A DNA stretch of 5,191 nucleotides from Flavobacteriaceae bacterium UBA2540. Lineage in GTDB: Bacteria; Bacteroidota; Bacteroidia; Flavobacteriales; Flavobacteriaceae. The stretch spans positions 272 through 5,462 of the forward strand of contig DDMS01000042.1 of assembly GCA_002340765.1 (NCBI GenBank), in the 5' to 3' direction. This document shows positions 1 through 5,164 of the stretch, in pieces. Position 1 is the first letter of the stretch. Each line of letters opens with the position of its first letter. Both the position numbers and the translations under genes were made by a program. The notes beneath the pieces are model-generated. The model was not told where the DNA came from and did no database searches. It was given only the letters and a program-made list of their open reading frames with translations.

Positions 1-68
1 TTAGCTCAGTTGGCTAGAGCGCTACGCTGGCAGCGTAGAGGTCGTCGGTTCGAGCCCGATATTCTCCA
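1..68 (+). tRNA. tRNA-Ala (anticodon GGC), 5' end cut by window edge
   Basis: Cloverleaf read directly. Position 1 is the last base of the 5' acceptor strand (pairs with 61). D stem is 4-7/17-20, anticodon stem 22-26/34-38 with loop CTGGCAG and anticodon GGC at 29-31, T stem 44-48/56-60 with loop TTCGAGC, and 3' acceptor strand 61-67 with discriminator A68. GGC reads the Ala codons GCC and GCU. The 3' acceptor strand has U at tRNA position 70 (window 65), compatible with the G3:U70 pair that marks tRNA-Ala, but the 5' partner lies outside the window. The first six bases are missing, and no CCA is encoded after A68, so it would be added by the nucleotidyltransferase. Confidence 0.95.
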
Positions 69-69
69 C

Positions 70-109
70 AAAACCATTGATAATCTGTTGATTGTTAACG
101 GTTTTTTTT
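70..109 (+). terminator. Intrinsic terminator of the tRNA-Ala transcript
   Basis: An inverted repeat follows the tRNA directly. The left arm 70-85 (AAAACCATTGATAATC) pairs with 90-105 (GATTGTTAACGGTTTT) over 16 positions, with two G-U pairs and one A-C mismatch, closing a TGTT loop. The right arm runs into eight T residues (102-109). Because the left arm begins with four A residues, it could also act weakly on minus-strand transcripts arriving from the antiporter gene. Confidence 0.85.
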
Positions 110-374
110 ATGAAATTTCCTATTTATTAATTTTAATGCTTATTTCCATTTTTCCAAAACTATCTTCTGTTTGAAGTTATTTGTTTTTTTTATTTTAAAG
201 CTATTTATCAATTTCAATATTTTTTCAGCAACCTAAAGAATCTTATTTGTTTTTTTAAGCCAATAATAGATAATTTTAAACATTTTCTTAATAAACATTT
301 GTTCTTATTTTTTGTTAATCATTACTCACCAAAAAAAAGTCAACGTTTTAAAATCACAAACTTTACAATTTTCC

Positions 375-1682
375 TTATAATTCATTCACTCTCTTTCCTT
401 GATCTTCGGCAAACTGAGTTTGTTTGGGTTCGCCAATAATTTGTCTATTGTAAATACTGCTATGACCTGAAAGTAAGTAAGCAACTACGCAAGCAATTGC
501 TACATAAATGCCGCTTTCAACACCAAATAATTCAATTGCCATAATGCTACATGCAATAGGAGTGTTGGTTGCGCCTGCAAATACCGCCACAAATCCCATT
601 CCTGCAAGCAAACCTGTTGGTAAAGGAACAAATAGACTTAAGGCACTTCCTAAAGTTGCCCCAATAAAAAATAATGGCGTCACTTCTCCACCTTTAAATC
701 CGGCAGAAAGTGTAAGAATTGTGAATACTATTTTTATTGCAAAATCATAGATTGGTAAAGGAGTTTTAAACGATTCAACAATTGTTGGAATTCCCAAACC
801 AATATATTTTGTAGTGCCGATTGCCCAAATAGCCATCGCAATGATAATGCCGCCAATCAGAGGACGAAGTGGGGGATATACAATCATTTTTTTGAAAAAA
901 GCACTTGTTTTTTGCATTCCTTTGCTAAATAAAGCAGCACAAAGTCCAAATAAAATGCCTGCAAAAATGGCATAGGCAACATGCGCAAACGAAATGCTCG
1001 GAATTTCATCAATATGATAATTCGTGTGTGGTGTTTGCCAAAGTTTGGTCACTAAATCCGACACAATTGCGGTGATAAATGCAGGAAAAATAGCATGATA
1101 CCGAATGCGTCCAATCAATAAAAATTCCAAAGCAAAAACGGCGCCAGCCAATGGTGTTCCAAATACGGAGCCAAATCCGCCAGCAACAGCTGCAATTAAC
1201 AATATTTTTCGATCAGCAATAGACAATCGAAAAGGTTTGGTAAACTGGTCTGCAATGGCACCTGCCATTTGCAATGCTGTTCCTTCACGTCCTGCAGAGC
1301 CTCCTAAAAAATGAGTAATAATCGTTCCAACATACACCAAAGGCGCCATAATAAAAGGAACCGTTTTTTGCGGTTCGTGAATGGTATCAATTAACAAATT
1401 GTTACCAGATTCCAATTCTTTGCCATAATAATGGTATATCAATCCAATTCCAAATCCGCCAATTGGCAAAAAAGCAATGATCCAAAGATGACTTTCACGA
1501 AACTGAGTTACCCAATCCAATGATTGTAAAAAACCTGCAGAAGCGCTTCCAACAAGAACTCCAATAAAAATACTGATCAATGTCCATTTCAGAATAAATG
1601 GAAGACTTGGAAACTTTTTTATCCAATCATGAACTTTGTTGTGAATATTTTGACTGCTAATGGTTTGATTTTTGATGCGCAT
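375..1682 (-). CDS. CLC-F type fluoride/proton antiporter
   Basis: A 435-residue inner-membrane CLC-family transporter, full length for prokaryotic CLCs. It probably exchanges cytoplasmic F- for H+ to keep fluoride low. Many hydrophobic helices span about 29-408. Family landmarks are visible: GREGT at 131-135 with gating glutamate E133 (helix F), PLAGAVFALEF at 177-187 (helix H), and GGEVTP at 331-336 (helix N). Three features separate it from chloride CLCs. The helix-D GSGIP serine is replaced, the aligned segment reading SGNNLL with Asn94. The GxFxP motif is GGEVTP, with Glu and Thr as in CLC-F proteins. The position of the internal proton glutamate of E. coli ClcA (E203) is Phe187. Tyr411 may match the ClcA gate tyrosine. 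The start is the first ATG, 36 bases after a fluoride riboswitch. Automatic annotation would probably call it a chloride channel. No fluoride exporter Fluc (CrcB) gene is visible nearby. Confidence 0.9.
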   Translation of the reverse strand: MRIKNQTISSQNIHNKVHDWIKKFPSLPFILKWTLISIFIGVLVGSASAGFLQSLDWVTQFRESHLWIIAFLPIGGFGIGLIYHYYGKELESGNNLLIDTIHEPQKTVPFIMAPLVYVGTIITHFLGGSAGREGTALQMAGAIADQFTKPFRLSIADRKILLIAAVAGGFGSVFGTPLAGAVFALEFLLIGRIRYHAIFPAFITAIVSDLVTKLWQTPHTNYHIDEIPSISFAHVAYAIFAGILFGLCAALFSKGMQKTSAFFKKMIVYPPLRPLIGGIIIAMAIWAIGTTKYIGLGIPTIVESFKTPLPIYDFAIKIVFTILTLSAGFKGGEVTPLFFIGATLGSALSLFVPLPTGLLAGMGFVAVFAGATNTPIACSIMAIELFGVESGIYVAIACVVAYLLSGHSSIYNRQIIGEPKQTQFAEDQGKRVNEL

Positions 1683-1691
1683 ACAATTCCC

Positions 1692-1719
1692 GATTAAAAG
1701 TGAACTCTTTGATTTAATC
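1692..1719 (-). promoter_or_regulatory. Hairpin between riboswitch and antiporter start, possible expression platform
   Basis: On the minus strand GATTAAA (1719-1713) can pair with TTTAATC (1698-1692) around a 14-nt loop. The hairpin begins exactly where the riboswitch consensus ends and finishes nine bases before the ATG. It has no GC-rich stem and no following U-run, so it is not an intrinsic terminator. It could change access to the start codon, but this is inference from position only, and the stem is weak. Confidence 0.3.
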
Positions 1720-1776
1720 AGGCGTCATCAGCTTTTTTTAAAAGCGGTTGGGCAAGGAAGAACACCATTTCCTTTT
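1718..1776 (-). promoter_or_regulatory. Fluoride riboswitch (crcB RNA motif)
   Basis: Reading the minus strand from 1776, P1 is AAGGAA (1774-1769) with TTCCTT (1759-1754), enclosing a loop that contains ATGGTGTT. Next comes a linker ending in AACC, then P3, GCTTTT (1745-1740) with AAAAGC (1736-1731) around an AAA loop. The hallmark 3' segment CTGATGACGCCT (1731-1720) follows. The loop bases GGTGT (1766-1762) can pair with ACGCC (1725-1721), including one G-U pair, giving the pseudoknot typical of this class. Arrangement and conserved bases match the crcB motif from memory; no covariance search was run. Fluoride binding should switch on the antiporter gene that begins 36 bases downstream. Confidence 0.9.
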
Positions 1777-1787
1777 AATTATTGGTG

Positions 1788-1795
1788 CGAAGATA
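1788..1795 (-). promoter_or_regulatory. Candidate -7 box for the riboswitch-antiporter transcript
   Basis: The minus strand reads TATCTTCG, one base from the Bacteroidota -7 consensus TAnnTTTG. It ends 11 bases before the riboswitch region (1776), so a start a few bases downstream would place the riboswitch at the 5' end of the RNA. No TTG -33 element stands at the usual distance, so support is from position and one box only. Confidence 0.35.
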
Positions 1796-1942
1796 AAAAA
1801 ATAATTTTAATCGAGTTTTTATTTGATGATTGTGTTGGAGTTTGATTGAAGTATTGGGTTATTTATTTTTACTAATGCTTTTATGTAAACTTATTTCAGC
1901 ACAAAACACTTCCGTTAATCCTAAACTTACACCTTCTTTTTT

Positions 1943-2061
1943 GGTGCTTGGCATAGTGCCGATTTTCAACACAAATGTTGATGCGGAGAACCAAACTTTG
2001 ATTAACCACAAATGTGTCTGCGGAGCTCTGAACCGCCACTTTTGCCAAACCCGTGTTATGC
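1943..2061 (-). repeat. attC-like site E after the SDR gene, distal end degenerate
   Basis: On the coding (minus) strand it opens with the core GCATAAC (2061-2055), 21 bases after the SDR stop, then the 3-nt spacer ACG and a stem arm 2051-2033. That arm pairs imperfectly with 1961-1943: revcomp GGTTTGGCAAAAGTGGCGG against GGTGCTTGGCATAGTGCCG. The interior holds a small perfect hairpin, CAACA-CAAA-TGTTG (1967-1980), and two copies of GCGGAG (1983-1988, 2020-2025). The expected 6-nt spacer and GTT core at the far end are not recognisable near 1933-1942. The site therefore looks like the decayed or truncated last site of the array. It is not a sequence relative of the other elements, only an architectural one. 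Confidence 0.55.
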
Positions 2062-2082
2062 CTTCGTTGTTCATTTTTGTCG

Positions 2083-2796
2083 TTACATTTTGTCATAAAT
2101 TGGTCTCGGTATTCGCTTTAATATTGTCGCAATTAGTCGCCAGCGTTTTGTAACATAAGCAACCTTTTTTTTGCTAATAATTGCTTTGTAAATTTGTCTA
2201 ACCGTTTTTTCAACAGGCATTACCCAAAACAAACCTTCGCCTTTTGCCATTTCTGTATCAACAAGTCCTGGTCGAATGTCTGTTACAAAAATCGGTTCTT
2301 TAAGTTTTGTTGCTTTCTGTCTCAGCCCTTCTAAATAATTTATTTGATAGGCTTTTGTCGCATTGTATGCAGGTGCTTGTCTGCTACCACGAAGTCCGCC
2401 AATGGAACTTATTGCAACTAAATGTCCTGATTTTTGTTTTTCTAAATAGTTAAAAGTCCAATCTGCAACACAAGTAAAACCTAATACATTCGTGTCTATT
2501 GTTCGCTTTTCTATTTCAAAGTCTAGGTTCTCATTTATGTCGCCAATGCCCGAACTAATAATTAATAAATCAAGTCCGCCAAGTTCTGTGGTAAGTTCAT
2601 CTAATTTCTGTCCAACAACATTTGTATCATTGATGTCAAATGATTTTATATAAAAATTTGGATTCTCGTTTTTTAATTCATTTAGCAATTCAACGCGTCT
2701 TCCTGTCAAGCCAATTTTATAATTGTTGTCAGCCAAAAGTTTTGCAAGTCCTTTACCTATTCCAGATGTCGCCCCAATTATTATAGCTTTTTTCAT
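2083..2796 (-). CDS. Short-chain dehydrogenase/reductase (SDR), cytoplasmic
   Basis: A 237-residue classical SDR of typical length; substrate unknown. The Rossmann glycine motif GATSGIG is at 8-14, and Arg33-Arg34 at the end of strand two suggest NADP(H) over NAD(H). SSGIG at 81-85 stands in for the NNAG motif. The catalytic set appears intact: Asn103, Ser131 (in AISS), Tyr144 and Lys148 (YNATK). A PG motif follows at 176-177 with Thr181. The open frame extends upstream to 2949, but those 51 codons lie in the neighbouring attC-like site and its spacer. The ATG at 2794-2796 puts MKKAIIIGATSGIG at the N-terminus, where SDRs normally begin, so that start is chosen. It is the last cassette of the array, 386 bp from the antiporter gene with site E between them. 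A housekeeping-type enzyme carried as a cassette is plausible but its role cannot be read from context. Confidence 0.9.
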   Translation of the reverse strand: MKKAIIIGATSGIGKGLAKLLADNNYKIGLTGRRVELLNELKNENPNFYIKSFDINDTNVVGQKLDELTTELGGLDLLIISSGIGDINENLDFEIEKRTIDTNVLGFTCVADWTFNYLEKQKSGHLVAISSIGGLRGSRQAPAYNATKAYQINYLEGLRQKATKLKEPIFVTDIRPGLVDTEMAKGEGLFWVMPVEKTVRQIYKAIISKKKVAYVTKRWRLIATILKRIPRPIYDKM

Positions 2797-2835
2797 TCTT
2801 AATTTTGTCTGTTTGTTGTGTCGTCCTACAATGAG

Positions 2836-2971
2836 GCATAACGTTGTTGTGTAATGAAAGTTGCGTGGTTTAAGCACTAAAAAGTTAGTAAATAAAACAC
2901 GAACCAAGAAAATCCGAGAGGATTTTCGTAAGTAGGCTTTTACCAGCAATTTTTTTTACACGGTGTTAGGC
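2836..2971 (-). repeat. attC-like site A, between T9SS cargo gene and SDR gene
   Basis: Coding-strand order: core GCCTAAC (2971-2965), which fits the attC consensus RYYYAAC; spacer ACC; stem arm TTACAC read on plus at 2956-2961; variable interior; arm GTGTAA on plus at 2849-2854; spacer AACAAC; core GTTATGC (2842-2836). The stem extends inward through TTGC and TGG with one extra base, resembling the extrahelical bases of attC sites. The interior has the perfect hairpin GAAAATCC-GAGA-GGATTTTC at 2908-2927 (plus-strand reading). Site C is a clear sequence relative, sharing this hairpin and the flanking CGTAAGTAG. The site starts 17 bases after the upstream gene's stop codon. Confidence 0.65.
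2880..2907 (-). promoter_or_regulatory. Weak promoter candidate for the SDR gene inside site A
   Basis: The minus strand has TTG at 2907-2905, exactly 17 bases, then TAACTTTT at 2887-2880, seven of eight bases of the pattern TAnnTTTG. It lies in the variable interior of site A and would give a leader of about 75 bases before the SDR ATG. In such AT-rich DNA this can arise by chance, and the spacing is not kept in the related site C. Confidence 0.22.
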
Positions 2972-2987
2972 ACTGGCTTTTTATTCT

Positions 2988-3770
2988 CTATTTTTTTATA
3001 ATTTTGAAATTCTGAATTTTATTGTTTTCATATGTAAGATTAATAAAATAAATTCCAGCTGAATATTTTGATAAATCAATTTCAAATTCTTTTTGAATAA
3101 GTTCACTTGACTCAATTTTCAAACCATTTATATTAAAAACTCTAACTTTAAATTCAGTATTTATATTTGATGAAATTTTAAATTTATGGTTTGAATTTGT
3201 ATAAATCTTAAATGTTTTTTCAAGTTTATAACTTTCAGTTCCTAAAACTACTGAAGAACAATTTCCATTTGTTTGCCAAGAATCTTTAAAATTTTCATAA
3301 GTTGCTTGTTCTTCAACATATGGATAAGTTTCAAATCCAGAAATTAGTCCGTAAACAATTCCATTTTCTACTCTTAAATTCGGAGTATATTGAAAAAAAT
3401 CAGGTCTTCTATAATCTCCAATGACTTCCCAAGAGCTTTTCTTTTCAGCTATTTTAGGTAAAATTATAATTATATGCTTATCAACTGCTCCTAATTCAGA
3501 AGCAGCCATTGAGAAAGTTCCATTACAATCAAAGTCAACTCCATCCCAAATTCGTATAATTGTGTTGTTTTCTTGACCTCTCAAAACATCTATGATTTCA
3601 AAGTCTATTCCGTCATTGTCAATTGCAATTATTTTTCCATAAACAATTAAGTCATTTTGAAAAGATGAAGATTGACTTGTGTCACAAAATGAACTTGAAG
3701 TCCAACTACAAGCTAAAAGTTTATTTGAGATTATAAAGTTAAAAAGAATAAGTAGTAATAATTTTTTCAT
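2988..3770 (-). CDS. Secreted protein with C-terminal T9SS type A sorting domain, function unknown
   Basis: A 260-residue exported protein. Residues 1-20 form a signal peptide: a KK start, a hydrophobic core, and cleavage likely near LLA before Cys21. A weak lipobox reading (LLAC) is possible, but Cys21 more likely joins Cys29, Cys82 and Cys171 in disulfides. The middle (about 40-180) has alternating strand-like segments (LIVYGKIIAI, IDFEIIDVLRG, IIRIWDG) and no enzyme motif I recognise. The last roughly 75 residues look like the beta-rich T9SS type A sorting domain: VRVFNINGLKIES, then IDLSKYSAGIYFINL, ending in a basic FKIIKK tail. That domain directs export across the outer membrane and is usually cleaved off. 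The coding region is strongly AT-rich. An out-of-frame ATG lies seven bases upstream; the chosen one gives the signal peptide. It sits alone as a cassette between sites B and A. Confidence 0.8.
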   Translation of the reverse strand: MKKLLLLILFNFIISNKLLACSWTSSSFCDTSQSSSFQNDLIVYGKIIAIDNDGIDFEIIDVLRGQENNTIIRIWDGVDFDCNGTFSMAASELGAVDKHIIIILPKIAEKKSSWEVIGDYRRPDFFQYTPNLRVENGIVYGLISGFETYPYVEEQATYENFKDSWQTNGNCSSVVLGTESYKLEKTFKIYTNSNHKFKISSNINTEFKVRVFNINGLKIESSELIQKEFEIDLSKYSAGIYFINLTYENNKIQNFKIIKK

Positions 3771-3803
3771 TTTTCATTTTTTTTAGTTGTTCAACTTGCT
3801 TGT

Positions 3804-3934
3804 GCCTAACGGTTTAGTATAAGCGTAGTGCGGGATTAAAAGCACTTCACTTTCGGTTTAGCAGTATGTTTATTAATATTCAATTCGTTTAAAATTAGCA
3901 CTTTAGCCCGCATTACGCTTATACATTGTTGGAA
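3804..3934 (-). repeat. attC-like site B, between zinc-ribbon gene and T9SS cargo gene
   Basis: It has the clearest stem of the set. GTATAAGCGTAGTGCGGG at 3817-3834 pairs with CCCGCATTACGCTTATAC at 3907-3924, 17 of 18 positions Watson-Crick with one G-T. Coding-strand order: core TTCCAAC (3934-3928), spacer AAT, stem arm, about 72-nt variable interior, stem arm, spacer TAAACC, core GTTAGGC (3810-3804), the last fitting GTTRRRY exactly. Spacers of 3 and 6 nt are the same as in sites A and C although the stem sequence is unrelated. The stop codon of the upstream gene lies inside the stem arm. Confidence 0.65.
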
Positions 3935-4599
3935 GCTGTGTTTTCTTCTTTTTTCTTAATTGTCTTGTTCATAAATAATTTCATCGTGTAACCAAATCCA
4001 AGTCCGCCAATTGTCCAAATTACAAGTCCTAATAATAAAGTTTTCAAAGTTATTTCTTGTCCGTCAAAGTATGGAAATCCGATTGACATAATCAAAAACA
4101 TAAATGCTCCCCAACTTAATCCTGTTTTAATCCAACTCTTTTTGTCAAAAGGATTTGGAATATGTTCGAGGTCAATATTTTCATATCGTTTTGGTTGTTT
4201 TTCTAACCATTTTTCTTTTAGACTTTTTCTAAACCAACCCCAAATCGGAAAAGTAATTGCCAGAATTATAAAACTCAGTGCATTAGTCAGACAAGGAATG
4301 GTATTCCCGCAGTTTTTACAATAAAGTCCAAACCAATTTTTAAATGCGGTTCCGTTTTCTGTCGACCAAGTTCTTCCATCGTGAAGTGTCTCGCAATGAG
4401 GACAAGGAACAAGTGCTCTTTCAATCCTCGGCTTGTCAATTGTTTTGACTTCCAAACTGACTTTCGGAACTCTTTGTCCTAAAATCAATTCATTTATTGC
4501 TAAACTTGGATTCAAAATCCAATGTAGCATCATCCAATTTTTCCAAGTATAAACTTTGTACTTTTCTTTATTAAATTCCATTGAGTTCTGTTTTTTCAT
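3919..4599 (-). CDS. Zinc-ribbon membrane protein, function unknown
   Basis: A 226-residue protein with a soluble N-terminal part and about three membrane helices (roughly 103-123, 160-177, 187-208). Cys66-x2-Cys69 and Cys94-x2-Cys97, 24 residues apart, form a four-cysteine zinc ribbon facing one side of the membrane. Between the ribbon and the last two helices is a charged stretch rich in Lys, Glu and Trp. No catalytic motif is recognisable. The first ATG lies only three bases after the core of site C, leaving almost no leader. The second ATG (residue 7, 4579-4581) is a credible alternative that would give a normal leader. The last codons (encoding ASNNV) and the TAA lie inside site B, so the natural C-terminus depends on the recombination site. 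It might sense or bind a nucleic acid or protein partner at the membrane, but nothing shows this. Confidence 0.75.
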   Translation of the reverse strand: MKKQNSMEFNKEKYKVYTWKNWMMLHWILNPSLAINELILGQRVPKVSLEVKTIDKPRIERALVPCPHCETLHDGRTWSTENGTAFKNWFGLYCKNCGNTIPCLTNALSFIILAITFPIWGWFRKSLKEKWLEKQPKRYENIDLEHIPNPFDKKSWIKTGLSWGAFMFLIMSIGFPYFDGQEITLKTLLLGLVIWTIGGLGFGYTMKLFMNKTIKKKEENTASNNV

Positions 4600-4604
4600 A
4601 TAGC

Positions 4605-4737
4605 TGCCAACGTGTTTGTGTATGAGTTGTTGCGTGTTTTAAGCGACTAATTTAGTAAATACAAAACCAACTAGAAAATCCGCGAGGATTTTCGTAAGTA
4701 GAGTAGAACTAGCAATTAATTATACACGGTGTTAGCA
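4605..4737 (-). repeat. attC-like site C, between PH-like gene and zinc-ribbon gene
   Basis: Coding-strand order: core TGCTAAC (4737-4731), spacer ACC, stem arm (plus ATACAC, 4722-4727), variable interior, stem arm (plus GTGTAT, 4618-4623), spacer AAACAC, core GTTGGCA (4611-4605). The stem continues imperfectly inward to a matched TTGC/GCAA. The interior hairpin GAAAATCC-GCGA-GGATTTTC (4674-4693, plus reading) matches that of site A except in one loop base. The cores fit the attC consensus only loosely: R' lacks the RYYY pattern but has the invariant AAC and GTT. The 3' end of the upstream gene overlaps the site by about 22 bases. Confidence 0.65.
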
Positions 4738-5141
4738 AATGGCGTTTTTTCAGGTGGCAAATTCAGTTCCGCTAATATTTTATTCAATTCAGTCAGGGAA
4801 TCTTTGTCAATCAATTCCGTATTGATTTTCAATTCCTTTTTTTCTGTTTTCAACGTGTAATCTCCCGCAAACTTTTTTATCCAATTTACTTCATTCAGAT
4901 TTATATCTTTTCTAAATCCATATAGTGCGTTTTTACGAATTGTTCCGTTTTCAATTGTCAGATATTGATTTGTCAAATCATATAAATAATGTCCAATGTA
5001 TAAAATTCCTGCTACCAAATATCCATAATCAGTCCACCTAATTTTATCATCTTCATTTAAATTCAAAATTCCAAGTGCTAACCAAACTATTCCGAGAATT
5101 AGATTTATGTATAATCTTTTTTTCTTAAATTTTATTTTCAT
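4716..5141 (-). CDS. Small two-helix membrane protein with possible PH-like C-terminal domain
   Basis: A 141-residue protein. After a basic start (KIKFKKKR), two hydrophobic helices at about 9-29 and 37-55 form a hairpin. The polar remainder (58-128) opens with YLTIENGTIRKNALYGFRKDINLNEVNWI, continues with a strand-turn-strand stretch, and ends in a helix (about 115-127, DSLTELNKILAEL). Short strands and a final helix after a membrane hairpin are the layout of bacterial PH-domain membrane proteins, but this is only a resemblance. The ATG at 5139-5141 follows site D by 23 bases. The last residues, FANTVYN, and the stop codon are encoded by site C; the core GCTAAC supplies Ala-Asn. No role can be assigned from the neighbours, since cassette neighbours need not be related. 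Confidence 0.7.
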   Translation of the reverse strand: MKIKFKKKRLYINLILGIVWLALGILNLNEDDKIRWTDYGYLVAGILYIGHYLYDLTNQYLTIENGTIRKNALYGFRKDINLNEVNWIKKFAGDYTLKTEKKELKINTELIDKDSLTELNKILAELNLPPEKTPFANTVYN

Positions 5142-5164
5142 TTCTACTTTTTATTTTCGCTTTT

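Noticed and set aside
300..374. Possible terminator for the antiporter gene: AAAGT...ACTTT then a T-run on the minus strand
   Set aside because: The stem is only about five AT-rich pairs with a long loop, and such matches are common in this AT-rich stretch.
1859..2074. Minus-strand frame of 71 codons after the SDR gene
   Set aside because: Most of it is translated site E. The tail could be leftover cassette coding sequence, but nothing supports a real gene.
1830..2153. Plus-strand frame of 107 codons with a hydrophobic start
   Set aside because: It spans site E and runs into the 3' end of the SDR gene on the other strand. No protein-like conservation or motif is visible, and the region is explained by the structured repeat.
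2797..2949. N-terminal extension of 51 codons on the SDR gene
   Set aside because: It lies in site A and its flank, has no SDR-like sequence, and the Rossmann motif sits at the normal distance from the internal ATG at 2796.
4142..4324. Plus-strand frame of 60 codons
   Set aside because: It is fully inside the zinc-ribbon gene on the opposite strand and has no features of its own.
2055..4737. Interpretation of the elements as simple REP or MITE palindromes
   Set aside because: The two ends of one element do not match each other, whereas ends across each gene do. That does not fit an independently mobile palindrome, though it cannot be excluded for single elements.
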